NCBI GenBank assembly: GCA_018896025.1
Contig: JAHIND010000013.1
Span: 1 to 44,534 of the forward strand
From: Pseudomonadota bacterium
GTDB lineage: Bacteria > Desulfobacterota > Desulfarculia > Desulfarculales > Desulfarculaceae
Direction of reading: 5' to 3'
DNA length: 44,534 nt
Positions 1 through 8,643 of the stretch are shown piece after piece. A program made the position numbers and the translations under genes. Below the pieces are notes generated by a model that did no database searches, was not told where the DNA came from, and saw only the letters and a list, made by a program, of their open reading frames with translations. Each line of letters begins with the position of its first letter. Positions within the stretch are counted from its first letter, which is position 1.

Positions 1-268
1 GCGCACAGAGATTGCTTCGTCGCTGCACTCCTCGCAACGACAAAGGGGATTGTTGGGTTTCGCTTCGCTCTACCGCTAATGGCTGACCTGCGGCAGGCCA
101 TCCTCTGCGCACAGAGATTGCTTCGTCGCTACGCTCCTCGCAACGACAAAGGTTGTTTCATAAATCGGCGGGAAATGTAGGGGCGGGGTTTATCCCCGCC
201 CTCTCCGCCCGCAGGGTATCCTCTGCGAGCAGAGATTGCTTCGTCGCTGCGCTCCTCGCAACGACACC
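1..268. repeat. Array of dispersed repeat B (three copies)
   Basis: Three direct copies of a ~43-bp unit lie at about 1-46, 107-152 and 224-266. The shared core reads AGAGATTGCTTCGTCGCT, then (with small changes) GCGCTCCTCGCAACGACA. Copies two and three share a further upstream stretch (CATCCTCTGCG or TATCCTCTGCG). Between copies one and two, and again near 312-340, is a second common motif, GTTGGGTTTCGCTTCGCTCTAC (repeat C, here in reverse orientation). Both motifs recur elsewhere in the window. They belong to a type of short intergenic repeat common in proteobacterial genomes. I see no gene in 1-385. Confidence 0.8.
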
Positions 269-385
269 AGTTTTTATCGGGGTTTCCTGGGCTGTCCCGG
301 CAGAAGGATTCGTTGGGTTTCGCTTTGCTCTACCCAACCTAAGCCAATCTATATTTTTGCTGAAAACAGACGCCTGAATTTAATC

Positions 386-505
386 GTGGCACAGCCAGAC
401 ACCACAGGGCAAGGCGGCAGGCGAGCGAGGGACGCAGGTGTAGCCAGCCTACCCCGAGGACCGAGCGATGCCGACAACGCCGTCATGCGGGGTCTGGCGC
501 AGCCG
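386..505 (+). repeat. ~120-bp repeat A with terminal inverted repeats, copy 1
   Basis: First of two tandem diverged copies. It begins with GTGGCACAGCCAG and ends with TGGCGCAGCCG; the ends are imperfect inverted repeats of each other. Inside are a GGCAAGGCGGCAGGCGAGCG block and an AGCGATGCCGACAACGCCG block, which match the same blocks in the other copies at 509-628, 7537-7605 and 19529-19651. No protein is encoded. MITE-like mobility or a folded RNA/DNA role is only inference. Confidence 0.65.
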
Positions 506-508
506 CGC

Positions 509-628
509 GGCACAGTCAGGGAGCATTGGGCGAGGCGCCCGGCAAGCGAGAGCCGGAGGTGTGGCCTTAGCCACATTGAGGCTTGAGCGCCGCCGGCAAC
601 GCGGCATGGCGCTTCCTGGCGCAGCCGG
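509..628 (+). repeat. ~120-bp repeat A, copy 2
   Basis: Second tandem copy, starting GGCACAGTCAGG and ending CCTGGCGCAGCCGG. Same internal order as copy 1: a GGCGAGGCGCCCGGCAAGCG block, a short variable dyad (TGTGGCCTTAGCCACA), then GAGCGCCGCCGGCAACGCGG and CATGGCGC. The variable central dyad differs in sequence between copies but stays self-complementary, which suggests that the structure matters. It ends just before the 3' end of the small membrane protein gene. Confidence 0.65.
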
Positions 629-641
629 CTTGTAAACGGCA

Positions 642-941
642 CTATGGTCTAGGAGGCCATTCGGGGGATGGATCCAGCGCAAACCAAAAGAAAATAACCG
701 CCACTCCGCCCACCATGATCACCGTGAGCAGGGCCAGGATAAGAAGCTGGCCCATGCGCTGCTCCACCGGCCCGGTGGGGGTGTACCAACCGGCCCGGCT
801 CATCAGGCGCATGAACAACCACACCACCACCAGAAGCAGCACCAAGCCGATGCCACCCAGGAACACATAGGCCAACAGCTCGCCAAAGCTATCCAGGGCG
901 GGTCCGCCGAGGTTTTCATAAGGCAGTGGCTTGCGATCCAT
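642..941 (-). CDS. Small two-helix membrane protein, unknown function
   Basis: A 99-residue protein of no family I recognise. Two clear hydrophobic helices are visible: residues ~22-46, rich in Leu/Val/Gly, and ~67-89. The loop between them is basic (RLMSRAGWYTPTGPVEQR) and the N-terminus is short and polar. The ATG is preceded by a good Shine-Dalgarno stretch (GGAAGGGG) at normal spacing, which supports translation. It lies 61 bp downstream of rimO on the same strand, so it may be the last gene of the trmFO-rimO transcript. GC content is like its neighbours. Function cannot be inferred; it is probably an inner-membrane protein. Confidence 0.7.
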   Translation of the reverse strand: MDRKPLPYENLGGPALDSFGELLAYVFLGGIGLVLLLVVVWLFMRLMSRAGWYTPTGPVEQRMGQLLILALLTVIMVGGVAVIFFWFALDPSPEWPPRP

Positions 942-1002
942 GGTCCCCTTCCAGCGTTAACTAAATAATACTCCTACCGGCGGGGCTGCAAGTTAGGGGG
1001 AT

Positions 1003-2322
1003 TCAGACCAGGACCCCTTCCAGGTCGTAGTCGTGGGTGGCGGTGATGCGGCAGGGGGCGATGACGCCGGGTTGGGCCGAACCCTCGGTGATGATTACCA
1101 GGCCGTCCACCTCCGGGGCCTGGGCCTGGGTGCGCCCAGCCCACACCAGATCGCTGTCCGGGTGGGGGCCCAAGACCAGCACCGGCAGGGTCGCCCCCTC
1201 CAGGGGGGCCAGGCGGCGGCGGCTGATGCGCCGTTGCAGGTCCATGATCTGAGCGGCGCGCTTGGCGGCCACCTGGGGTGGGGGCGCGGGCAGGCGGGCG
1301 CTGCGGGTGCCCGCCTCGGGGCTGTAGGGGAACACTCCCAGGCGGTCGAACTCCATCTCGGCCACGAACTCCTTGAGCGCGGCGAACTCGGCCTGGCCCT
1401 CGCCGGGGTGGCCCACCAACAGGGTGGTGCGCAGCACGGCCTGGGGCGCGGCCCGGCGGATGCCCCGCACCAGGGCTTTTAGCTCCGCCCCGCTACGCTT
1501 GCGGCCCATGGCCCCCAGCACCGGGTCGGCCACGTGCTGTAAGGGCAGGTCGAAGTACGGGGCCGCCTTGGGGTTGCCCAGGATGGCGGCGATGAGCTTG
1601 TCGTCGATGAGGTCCGGGTGCAGGTACAGGGGCCGAAGCCACTGGACGCCTTCTATAGTAGATAGAGCGTTCAGCAGCTCGGCCAGGCCCGGCCCGCCCA
1701 GGTCGCGGCCATAGGAGGTAAGGTCCTGGGCCACCAGGTTGAGCTCCTTTACCCCCAACGCGGCCAGGCTCTGGGCCTCGGTCAGGACGTCGTCCAGGGG
1801 GCGGGAGCGCAGGGGGCCCCGGATGTGGGGGATGGTGCAAAAGGCGCAGGACTGGGCGCAGCCGTCCGACACCCTGAGATAGGCCCAGCCCGGCCCGGTG
1901 CTGAGGGCGCGGGGGTCGGCCCCGCCGAACAGGGAGCGCGGTGGGCTGATGGCCAGGCGGCCGGTTGGCGGCGCGGCCAGGTGCTTGAGCAGGTTGGGGG
2001 CCTCGCCGGGGGCCAGCAAAAGGTCGGCCTCGGGAAGATCAGCCGCCAGCTTTTTGCCGTAGCGCCCCACCAGGCACCCGGCCACCACCAGGCGCTGCCC
2101 GGCGGTCTTGCCGTCGGCCAGCTCCAGGGCGGCCTCAATGGCCTCCTCCACCGCGGGCTGGATAAAGCCGCAGGTGTTGAGCAGCAGCAGCTCGGCCTCC
2201 TCGGGTTGTTCCACCGCCGACCAGCCGTCGGACAACAGCAGCCCGGCCAGGTGTTCGCCCTCCACCAGGTTCTTGGCGCAGCCCAGGTTGAGCAGATAGT
2301 AGGTTTTGCTCAGGGGAGCCAT
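1003..2322 (-). CDS. rimO: Ribosomal protein S12 methylthiotransferase RimO
   Basis: Radical-SAM enzyme that adds a methylthio group to the conserved aspartate of ribosomal protein S12. The 439-residue protein has the family layout: an N-terminal UPF0004 domain with three cluster-binding cysteines (in LGCAKN, NTCGF and AGCLVGRY), then the radical-SAM core with CxxxCxxC in SDGCAQSCAFCTIPHIRG, and a C-terminal TRAM domain. The signature ELNLVAQDLTSYGRDL separates RimO from the tRNA enzyme MiaB. The open frame runs further upstream, but that part lies inside the neighbouring membrane protein gene. I place the start at the ATG giving MAPLSKTYYLLNLGCAKN, which overlaps the upstream gene by 13 bp and suggests translational coupling. 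An AAAGG directly abuts this ATG, so the exact start is not certain. Confidence 0.93.
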   Translation of the reverse strand: MAPLSKTYYLLNLGCAKNLVEGEHLAGLLLSDGWSAVEQPEEAELLLLNTCGFIQPAVEEAIEAALELADGKTAGQRLVVAGCLVGRYGKKLAADLPEADLLLAPGEAPNLLKHLAAPPTGRLAISPPRSLFGGADPRALSTGPGWAYLRVSDGCAQSCAFCTIPHIRGPLRSRPLDDVLTEAQSLAALGVKELNLVAQDLTSYGRDLGGPGLAELLNALSTIEGVQWLRPLYLHPDLIDDKLIAAILGNPKAAPYFDLPLQHVADPVLGAMGRKRSGAELKALVRGIRRAAPQAVLRTTLLVGHPGEGQAEFAALKEFVAEMEFDRLGVFPYSPEAGTRSARLPAPPPQVAAKRAAQIMDLQRRISRRRLAPLEGATLPVLVLGPHPDSDLVWAGRTQAQAPEVDGLVIITEGSAQPGVIAPCRITATHDYDLEGVLV

Positions 2323-3275
2323 CCTTTGATTAGATAGAGGTCGATCATGTGGCACATCCACAGGCCGTAGGCCACCGCGCCCAAGCCCAGGAGCCAACGC
2401 AGCCAGGCCGGGGCCATGGGGCGCACCGTGCGCTGGTAGTCGTCCCGCTCCCAGCCCCGCCCGCCCCAAAGCAGGCTGACCGAGGCATAGAACACGTAGC
2501 ACTCCACCGCGAAGGGCGGAAAGCCCAGATACCCGGCCAGGGGCATGGCGAAAATCTTGGGCTCGTTCAGATAGGGAATATTATAGGTCCAGCGGGCTTC
2601 GGCCAACCAGTTCCAGGACTCCCAGAACACCCCGCAGACCAGCCCGGCCAGCAGCAGGCGTACGAAAGGCGAGAGATCGCCCCGCTCCCAGGAGCGCATT
2701 AGGCTCTTGGCGCCCAGGCGGTGGTTGAGCGGCTCCAGCAAAAACACCAGGGAACCCCAAACCAGGGGGAAAAACACCTTCGGGTAAGTAATAGGAAGAA
2801 TTGTCATTATCGCACCAATACCCAAAAACCACGGATACCAGGTAATAGTTTTGGGAATGATTGTCGCTTTGCGCCCCCAGGACAGGCCCGTGAGGCCGAT
2901 AAGCTCGTAGGTGAGAAAGATGCCCGGCAAGACCGTGGCGAAGGCGATGAAGGATCCCAGCCAACGCTGCCAAAGCTGGAGGGGCACCCCCAGGTAGAAC
3001 CAGTTTTGCAGGCGAAGGTTCACCATCTCCCAGCCGAACCAGAAGGCGGCGCTGACCAGGCACATGGTCCAAAACACCCTACGCCGGTCCATCAACAGGC
3101 TGTTGCCCTGGACAGCCTGGATACATGCATCAGCCATACAAATGTAGCCCCACCAGGCAAACTGGTAGAACCAGACCCGTATCCAGCCCACTCCGGCCAG
3201 GGACCCGCCCACGGCCAGGGCGAAAAAACCCACCCCCAACCAGAAGTGCCAGGTTTTGCGGCTACACCAGGCCAT
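2310..3275 (-). CDS. Multi-pass integral membrane protein, unknown function
   Basis: A 321-residue protein rich in Trp, Phe and Leu with about eight to nine predicted membrane helices: an N-terminal helix at ~12-32, several between ~65 and 190, one at ~208-225, and a C-terminal one at ~290-310. Short polar loops carry conserved-looking motifs such as WESWNWLAEARWTYNIPYL and GFPPFAVECYVFY. A Trp-rich helix followed by a Pro-x-Glu helix faintly recalls membrane carotenoid cyclases or hydratases, but I cannot assign a family. It sits between trmFO (52 bp upstream) and rimO (13-bp overlap downstream), so it is probably cotranscribed with them. The ATG has an AAGGA ribosome-binding site. Confidence 0.75.
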   Translation of the reverse strand: MAWCSRKTWHFWLGVGFFALAVGGSLAGVGWIRVWFYQFAWWGYICMADACIQAVQGNSLLMDRRRVFWTMCLVSAAFWFGWEMVNLRLQNWFYLGVPLQLWQRWLGSFIAFATVLPGIFLTYELIGLTGLSWGRKATIIPKTITWYPWFLGIGAIMTILPITYPKVFFPLVWGSLVFLLEPLNHRLGAKSLMRSWERGDLSPFVRLLLAGLVCGVFWESWNWLAEARWTYNIPYLNEPKIFAMPLAGYLGFPPFAVECYVFYASVSLLWGGRGWERDDYQRTVRPMAPAWLRWLLGLGAVAYGLWMCHMIDLYLIKGWLP

Positions 3276-3327
3276 ACATTCCTTTTAGCAGCGCCCCGGC
3301 GGGTGGGACAAGGGTTTTGCTATTGAT

Positions 3328-4680
3328 TTAGCCGGCTTCCTCGGGCAGCTCCGGCATTTCCCCGGCGGGCTCCAGGCTGGAGGCCTCCATCCAGGCCAGG
3401 AAATCAGTCAGGCCCCGGCGGGCCTGGGCCGCCCCGCGTTGGCGCTTGAACACCCGTCCCTCCAGGGGGGGCAGCAGGCCGAAGTTGATGTTGCTGGGCT
3501 GAAAGCTTTTGGTGGCCGTGTTTTGCAGATGCGTTACCAGTCCACCCAGGGCGCTGGTGGGCGGTGGGCTAAGCAGGGGGCGTTGACACAACAGGTTGGC
3601 CGCGTTGACACCACAGAGTATCCCCATGGCCGCCGACTCCACGTAACCTTCAACCCCGGAGAGTTGTCCGGCTACAAACAGGTGTGGCGCGGCCTTCAAC
3701 CGTTGGTGGGGGTCCAAAACCCGGGGCGCGTCCAGGAAGGTGTTGCGGTGGATGGAGCCCCAGCGCACGAACTCGGCCCCGGCCAGGGCGGGAATCTTGC
3801 GGAAAACCAGGTTTTGGGCCTGGTAGGTGAGTTTGGTCTGGAAGCCCACCAAGTTGAGCAGGCTGCCCTCCGCGTTTTCCTTGCGCAATTGCACCACCGC
3901 GTGGGGTCGCTTGCCGGTGGAAGGGTCTTCCAGGCCCACCGGCTTCATAGGGCCAAAGAGCAGGGTCTTTTCGCCACGGGCGGCCATGACTTCTATGGGC
4001 AGGCAGCCCTCGAAGAACTGAGGCGACTCGAAATCCTTGAGCGGCACCTGCTCCCCGGAGATCAGGGCGGCGTAGAACTCGCCCCACTCTTCGCGGCTCA
4101 GGGGGCAGTTGAGGTAGTCGCCCACGCCCGGTTCGCCGTAGCGGTCTCCCCAGTAGGCGCGGTCCATGTTCACCGACTCCAGGGACACGATGGGGGCGAT
4201 GGCGTCATAAAAATGCAAATGATTGCTGCTGGTTAGCTTGGCAAGCTCCTCGGCGAGAGCCCCGGCGGTGAGCGGGCCGGTGGCCAATACGGCCACATCC
4301 TGGGGCAGATGGTCCACCCGTGCGGTCTCGCGGGTTATCAGGGGCTGGGCCGCTATCTGGCCCTCCAGGTGCCGGGCGAAGGCCTCGCGCTCCACGGCCA
4401 GGGCCTTGCCCGCGCCCACCGCCGTGGCCCGGGCGGCGGTCATAACCGCCGAGCCCAACAGGGTCATCTCCGCCTTGAGCAGGCCCACCGCGCTGGTGAT
4501 CACGTCCGAGCGCAGGGAGTTGGAGCACACCAGCTCCCCCAGGTGGGGCGAGTGATGGGCCGGGGAAAACTCCTCGGGCTTCATGTCCACCAGGCGCACC
4601 GCCACTCCCGCACGGGACGCGGCCAGGGCCGCCTCGCAGCCCGCCAGGCCGCCTCCGATCACCAGAAGTTCTTGGGACAC
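3328..4680 (-). CDS. trmFO: Folate- and FAD-dependent tRNA m5U54 methyltransferase TrmFO
   Basis: Forms 5-methyluridine at position 54 in the T-loop of tRNAs, using methylene-tetrahydrofolate as carbon donor and reduced FAD. The 450 residues are the usual family length. The N-terminus carries the FAD-binding Rossmann motif GGGLAGCEAALAASRAG (residues ~8-24). LVCSNSLRSD and FEGCLPIEVMAARG are typical of the TrmFO/GidA family, and the short length without the GidA C-terminal extension points to TrmFO rather than MnmG. The start is a GTG with AAAGG upstream. It is probably the first gene of a minus-strand run that includes the membrane protein and rimO. Confidence 0.93.
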   Translation of the reverse strand: MSQELLVIGGGLAGCEAALAASRAGVAVRLVDMKPEEFSPAHHSPHLGELVCSNSLRSDVITSAVGLLKAEMTLLGSAVMTAARATAVGAGKALAVEREAFARHLEGQIAAQPLITRETARVDHLPQDVAVLATGPLTAGALAEELAKLTSSNHLHFYDAIAPIVSLESVNMDRAYWGDRYGEPGVGDYLNCPLSREEWGEFYAALISGEQVPLKDFESPQFFEGCLPIEVMAARGEKTLLFGPMKPVGLEDPSTGKRPHAVVQLRKENAEGSLLNLVGFQTKLTYQAQNLVFRKIPALAGAEFVRWGSIHRNTFLDAPRVLDPHQRLKAAPHLFVAGQLSGVEGYVESAAMGILCGVNAANLLCQRPLLSPPPTSALGGLVTHLQNTATKSFQPSNINFGLLPPLEGRVFKRQRGAAQARRGLTDFLAWMEASSLEPAGEMPELPEEAG

Positions 4681-5075
4681 GGCTTTTTTCTACCTTTCAG
4701 GAGCCCGGCGGCCCTGGGAATCCAGTCCCAGCGCCCACCTGGGGTATAAACTCCGGCAGTTTCAGGCATCGAGGGGGGCAAACACCCGGCAATTTATGGT
4801 CCAAGTTTGGCTACCGGTGGGTCGCCGCAATATTTGTCGCCTTTTTCGTACGGCAAATCCCATGGTTACCCGATGGGGCTTGTTGGGGTGAAACTTGATT
4901 ACTTTTTCCGCCCTGACCCAACATCCTCGGGCTTTTTGGCCGCGCCGGGCTTAAATGGGCCGGAAGTTATGCCCTTGCGCCCCTTGCGCGCCTCCGTCAC
5001 CGCTGTGACGCTCTTTTCAGCGGCTGATTTGTTTCACGTGACACATTTGGGAGCTTGTTAGCTTGTTCTTATCGC
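4681..5075. other. Gene-free stretch, nothing recognised
   Basis: About 400 bp between the divergent trmFO and the histidine kinase. It must hold the trmFO promoter. I looked for riboswitch cores, tRNA and small ORFs with a ribosome-binding site and found none that hold up. One parS-like site at 5030-5045 is listed separately. Confidence 0.5.
5030..5045. promoter_or_regulatory. parS-like ParB binding site (1 mismatch)
   Basis: TGTTTCACGTGACACA differs at one position from the consensus 16-bp ParB site TGTTTCACGTGAAACA. It lies ~100 bp upstream of the kinase start, 2.9 kb from the two other sites at 7941 and 7997. Chromosomal ParB sites typically cluster near the replication origin, which matches the gene content here. 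Confidence 0.7.
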
Positions 5076-5103
5076 TTTACAGCACTTTACTAGTAATTAT
5101 ACA
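5076..5103 (+). promoter_or_regulatory. Candidate sigma-70 promoter of the PAS kinase gene
   Basis: TTTACA (-35), a 16-bp spacer and TATACA (-10), each one base from consensus, 30 bp upstream of the kinase ATG. Confidence 0.5.
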
Positions 5104-5132
5104 ATTCAACCAGGGCTTACGCAGTCTGGGAG

Positions 5133-7508
5133 ATGGATTTGGTCCGCCACTTGGTAGAGCTTAACAGGTTTTTCGAGGAATTCCGGCCGATCCTTGCCCG
5201 GAGCGCCCCACCCAACCGCCAGGGCCGCGCCCTCATCTCCACCGCGGGCGGCCTTTTGGGGGCCAGCGGGGGCGCGGTCACCGCCTGGGAGCGCGGCGGC
5301 AATCTGATCATGAACGCCACCTGGGGGCTTCCCCCGGCCGAGGCCCGCCGTTTGCGCACCATGGCCCAATCCCCGCCCGGCTGTCCCGGCGAGCCCCTGG
5401 GCCGGGTGGGCTGGGTCACCGTGGGTCCCGGCGACCAAGTGGAGAGCGGTTGGCCCCAGTTCGACCGGCTGGTTATGGATCTGGCCGAGGAGCAATGGCT
5501 GGCCCTGTGGCCCTTGACCCGCGTCTTGGGCAGCGGCCTGGCCCTGCTGCGCTTCCGGGAGCGGCCGCCCTGGGGGGGCGGATTCGCCCAGGCCGCCGCC
5601 GGGATCTTGGCCATGACCGTGGACAACGTGCTTCTGAGCGATCAGGTTCATGCCCGGCAAGACGACTACAGCCGCATCTTCGCCAACTCCCGCGACATGA
5701 TCTACCTCTCCTCCCGCGACGGGCGTTGGGTGGACGTGAACCCCGCCGGGGTGGAGATGCTGGGCTACTCCTCCAAGGAGGAGCTGTTGGCCACCCCGGA
5801 CAGCGCCCAAAAGGCCTATCTGAACCCAAGCGACCGTAAGCGCTTCCAGGCGGCCATCGAAAAGGACGGCTTCGTCAAGGACTACGAGGTCTCCTTCAAG
5901 AAAAAGAACGGCACCCCCATCGAGGTGGCCATCACCGCCTCGGTGCGCGAGCAAAACTCGGTGGTGCTGGGCTACGAGGGCATCATCAAGGACATCACCG
6001 CCGCCAAGCACGCCCAGGAGCAGATCGAGCAAGAGCGGCGCCTGGTGGCCTCCATCCTGGAGTTGGTGCCCGTGGCCATCTTCGTGGTGGACAAGGCCCA
6101 CAAGGTCCGCCACTGGAACAAGGCCTGCGAGGAGCTGACCGGCTGGAGCCGCCGGGACGTATTGGGCACCGACAAGACCTGGCAGGTGTTCAACCGGCCC
6201 AAGGGGGTGTCCCTGGCCGATGTGGTGGTGGACGATGACAAGGCCAAGCTGAAAACCATCTACGGCAAGGAAAACCTGCGCCGCTCGGCCATGTCGCCCG
6301 ACGCCTGGGAGGCGGAGCACTTCTTCGAGAACCTGGGAGGCCGCCCCAAGGAGCTGTTTTTCACCGCCGCGCCCCTGCGCGACGCTGGCGGCAAGATTAC
6401 CGGGGCGGTGGAAGCCATCATCGAGACCACCGACCTCAAGGAGCTGCAACGCCAGCTGGCCCAGAGCGAGGCCCTTTACCGCACCCTGGTGGAGGCCAAC
6501 CGCGAAGGCATCGTGCTGCACGACTACAGCCACTTCATTTTCGGTAACCAGGCCTTTTTACAGATGTTCGGGCTGGACGACATCACTCAGGCGGGCAGCG
6601 ACTTTTTGGAGCTTTTGGCCGATTCCTGCCGCCGCAGCTATCTGGAATGGATGCGCAAGGTGGAGAAGGGCGGCGGGGCCCCGGTGTTCGAGGGCCAGGG
6701 CATCCGCACCGAAGGGGTCTTCGACCTGGAGGTGACCGCCACCCCCTGCCCCTACCGGGGAAGCACCGCCCTACTTTTCAGCACCCGCGACGTTACCATG
6801 CGCAAGGCCATGGAGGAGCAGCTCATCCGCTCCGAGCGCCTGGCCGCCACCGGTAAGCTGGCCTTTGACATCGCCCATGAGGTAAACAACCCCCTGGGCG
6901 GCATCCTCACCTACGCCCACCTGCTTCAAGAGGACCTGGGAGTGGCCAGCGAGTTCACCACCACCGTGGACAAGATCATCAAGCTGACCAACCGCTGCAA
7001 GATCATCGTGCGCGGTTTGTTGGACTTCGCCCGCCAGGACACCCCGGAAAAGGAGCCCATGGACCTGAACCGGGTGCTGCTGGAGGTGCTTTCGCTCATG
7101 GAAGGGCACATGATCCTGCGCCGGGTGGAGCTGGTCAAGGATCTGGCCCCCGAACTGCCCATGCTATGGGGACAGCGGGCCAAGGTGGAGCAGGTTTTCT
7201 TAAACCTGATCATCAACGCCGCCGAGGCCATGGAGGGTCAGGGCCGCCTGGAGCTGACCACCCGCCACAACCCCCAGACCCGTGAGGTGACCGTCACCTT
7301 CACCGACAGCGGGCCGGGCATGGACGAAGAGGTGGCCCGTAAGGTATTCGAGCCCTTCTTCACCACCAAGCCACGGGGCCGGGGCACCGGCCTGGGCCTG
7401 GCCATCAGCCACGGCATCATCCAGCAGCACGGTGGCCGGGTGGAGCTGAACACCAGGCCGGGGGTGGGGTCGACGTTCCGCATCATCTTCCCGGTGGGCG
7501 ACTCATAG
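5133..7508 (+). CDS. Soluble multi-PAS sensor histidine kinase
   Basis: A 791-residue cytoplasmic sensor kinase with no transmembrane segment. Domains in order: an N-terminal GAF-like region (~1-165), PAS 1 (~172-285, with [18 protein letters not shown]), PAS 2 (~305-430), PAS 3 (~445-560), and a HisKA dimerisation domain whose H-box [11 protein letters not shown] has the phospho-accepting His at 582. A HATPase domain follows, with N-box [12 protein letters not shown] (~688), G1 box DSGPGMDEE and G2 box [10 protein letters not shown] (~747). The signal is unknown; PAS and GAF domains usually bind small ligands or cofactors. There is no receiver domain and no response regulator next door, so its partner is elsewhere. 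The GGGAG next to the ATG is very close, so the start is the best choice rather than certain. It replaces the parAB genes that often sit beside rsmG. Confidence 0.9.
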   Translation: MDLVRHLVELNRFFEEFRPILARSAPPNRQGRALISTAGGLLGASGGAVTAWERGGNLIMNATWGLPPAEARRLRTMAQSPPGCPGEPLGRVGWVTVGPGDQVESGWPQFDRLVMDLAEEQWLALWPLTRVLGSGLALLRFRERPPWGGGFAQAAAGILAMTVDNVLLSDQVHARQDDYSRIFANSRDMIYLSSRDGRWVDVNPAGVEMLGYSSKEELLATPDSAQKAYLNPSDRKRFQAAIEKDGFVKDYEVSFKKKNGTPIEVAITASVREQNSVVLGYEGIIKDITAAKHAQEQIEQERRLVASILELVPVAIFVVDKAHKVRHWNKACEELTGWSRRDVLGTDKTWQVFNRPKGVSLADVVVDDDKAKLKTIYGKENLRRSAMSPDAWEAEHFFENLGGRPKELFFTAAPLRDAGGKITGAVEAIIETTDLKELQRQLAQSEALYRTLVEANREGIVLHDYSHFIFGNQAFLQMFGLDDITQAGSDFLELLADSCRRSYLEWMRKVEKGGGAPVFEGQGIRTEGVFDLEVTATPCPYRGSTALLFSTRDVTMRKAMEEQLIRSERLAATGKLAFDIAHEVNNPLGGILTYAHLLQEDLGVASEFTTTVDKIIKLTNRCKIIVRGLLDFARQDTPEKEPMDLNRVLLEVLSLMEGHMILRRVELVKDLAPELPMLWGQRAKVEQVFLNLIINAAEAMEGQGRLELTTRHNPQTREVTVTFTDSGPGMDEEVARKVFEPFFTTKPRGRGTGLGLAISHGIIQQHGGRVELNTRPGVGSTFRIIFPVGDS

Positions 7509-7940
7509 AGTAATTCTCTCCTATCGACCGAGGCGACGGCTGCGCCAGGAAGCGCCATGCTGCGTTGTCGGCGGCGCTCAAGCCTCGATGTGGCTGTGCC
7601 GGCTTCTAAGGGATGGTTGTGGTAGCAAGAGGGGAAAGCGGGAGGTGGAGAGTCGGCGGCTTCCAGCAATAGCGTAGGTTGGGTTGAGGGCATAGCCCGA
7701 AGCCCAACAGCTCCCTTCGATTTATCCTCCCTACAGCCAATAGCCGTCATTGCGAGGCCGGGCAGCGGCCAGGGCGCGATGGAACAGGGCCGCACGGTCT
7801 GCCCAGCCGTGGCAATCTTCCTCTTCCCTCGTCATGCCTTGTATGGCGAGACATCGCTATACCGCACCTTTGTCGTTGCGAGGAGCGCAGCGACGAAGCA
7901 AGCTCTGCTTTGGTGTGTTGGCTCGTATTTGGCGGCGAAA
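7509..7940. repeat. Repeat cluster between kinase and rsmG (families A, C, E, B)
   Basis: No gene. A partial inverted copy of repeat A is at 7537-7605 (CGGCTGCGCCAGG to GTGCCGGCTT, about half of the element). Repeat C, starting CGTAGGTTGGGTTGAGGGC, is at 7673-7710. A short motif ATAGCCGTCATTGCGAGGCC (E) is near 7740 and recurs near 38070. Repeat B in reverse orientation (TTTGTCGTTGCGAGGAGCG) is at 7868-7911. All families also occur in other gaps of this window. Confidence 0.7.
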
Positions 7941-7956
7941 TGTTGCACGTGAAACA
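7941..7956. promoter_or_regulatory. parS-like ParB binding site (1 mismatch)
   Basis: TGTTGCACGTGAAACA, one base from the ParB consensus, 40 bp from the perfect site at 7997. Confidence 0.75.
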
Positions 7957-7996
7957 AATGGAGGAAGGCACGTTCCGTGCACCTGGGAAGACTCTT

Positions 7997-8012
7997 TGTT
8001 TCACGTGAAACA
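7997..8012. promoter_or_regulatory. parS: Perfect parS site
   Basis: TGTTTCACGTGAAACA is an exact match to the 16-bp palindromic ParB binding site conserved across bacteria. It lies 17 bp beyond the rsmG stop codon. ParB loads here and spreads to organise and segregate the origin region. In many genomes parA and parB follow rsmG directly; here they are absent from the window. Confidence 0.9.
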
Positions 8013-8028
8013 AAAAAGCGGTGGAAAT

Positions 8029-8643
8029 TTACCCGCGATAAATCGCAATAATTCGGTGGGTTGTGCCGGGGCCCAGGGAATAAGGCTCCACGCGCAGGCC
8101 CAGGCTCCGTGCCTGGTCGGCGTCTTTGGCTCCCCGAGGCAGCAGGATCACCCCGCCGGGGGCCAGGTAGGGCTTGGCCAGCTCCAGGGAGCCGGGGATA
8201 TCGGTTACCGCCCGCAGGGTGACGGTGCTGAACTGCTCCCCCTCCAGGGCCTCGCCCGCCCGGCCCATCACCGTGCGCACCCTGTCCCCCAGCTCCAGCG
8301 CCCGGATGGCCTGCTTGTGGAAGCTCACCCGCTTGGCGCGCGGCTCCAGCAGGGTCACCCGCAGCTCGGGCAAGGCAAGGGCCAGCACCAGACCAGGGAA
8401 GCCCGCCCCTGAGCCGATATCCAGCAGGGACGGGCCTTGCACGTGGGGGACCAGGGCCAGGGAGTCCAAGAAAAGATCGGTGTAGGCGGCCTCGGGGTCA
8501 TGGTGCCCGGTGAGGTTGTGAGCCCGGTTCCAGCGCAGAAGATCAGCGCAGAGGCGCTCACAGGCGGCGAAAATGCCCTCGGGAAGCTCGATTTGGGCGA
8601 TTTTGGCGGCCAGATCGCGCTGCACGGCTACTTTCCCACGCAA
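8029..8643 (-). CDS. rsmG: 16S rRNA (guanine-N7) methyltransferase RsmG
   Basis: SAM-dependent methyltransferase that modifies N7 of G527 (E. coli numbering) in the 530 loop of 16S rRNA. The protein has the GidB fold: helical N-terminus, LLRWNRAHNLTGHHDPEAAY (RsmG signature), the SAM-binding loop LLDIGSGAGFPGLVLA (~residues 72-87) and LLEPRAKRVSFHK. The full frame starts at a TTG inside the end of mnmE (16-bp overlap); a GTG six codons later, three bases after the mnmE stop, is an alternative start. Either way it is translationally coupled to mnmE. The downstream side carries parS sites. Confidence 0.92.
   Translation of the reverse strand: MRGKVAVQRDLAAKIAQIELPEGIFAACERLCADLLRWNRAHNLTGHHDPEAAYTDLFLDSLALVPHVQGPSLLDIGSGAGFPGLVLALALPELRVTLLEPRAKRVSFHKQAIRALELGDRVRTVMGRAGEALEGEQFSTVTLRAVTDIPGSLELAKPYLAPGGVILLPRGAKDADQARSLGLRVEPYSLGPGTTHRIIAIYRG

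Noticed and set aside
1..268. CRISPR array
   Set aside because: Spacers of ~60-75 bp contain other repeat families, units are diverged, and there are no cas genes.
4740..4900. Possible cyclic-di-GMP riboswitch (GGCAAAC and GGCTACCG-like pieces)
   Set aside because: The second core element GCAAAGC and the helix order are missing on both strands.
5106..6533. 475-codon antisense frame across the PAS kinase
   Set aside because: Low-complexity shadow translation; the kinase domains on the plus strand are clear.
8013..8028. parS palindrome as rsmG terminator
   Set aside because: The stem is only the 16-bp ParB site and no T run follows it on the minus strand.
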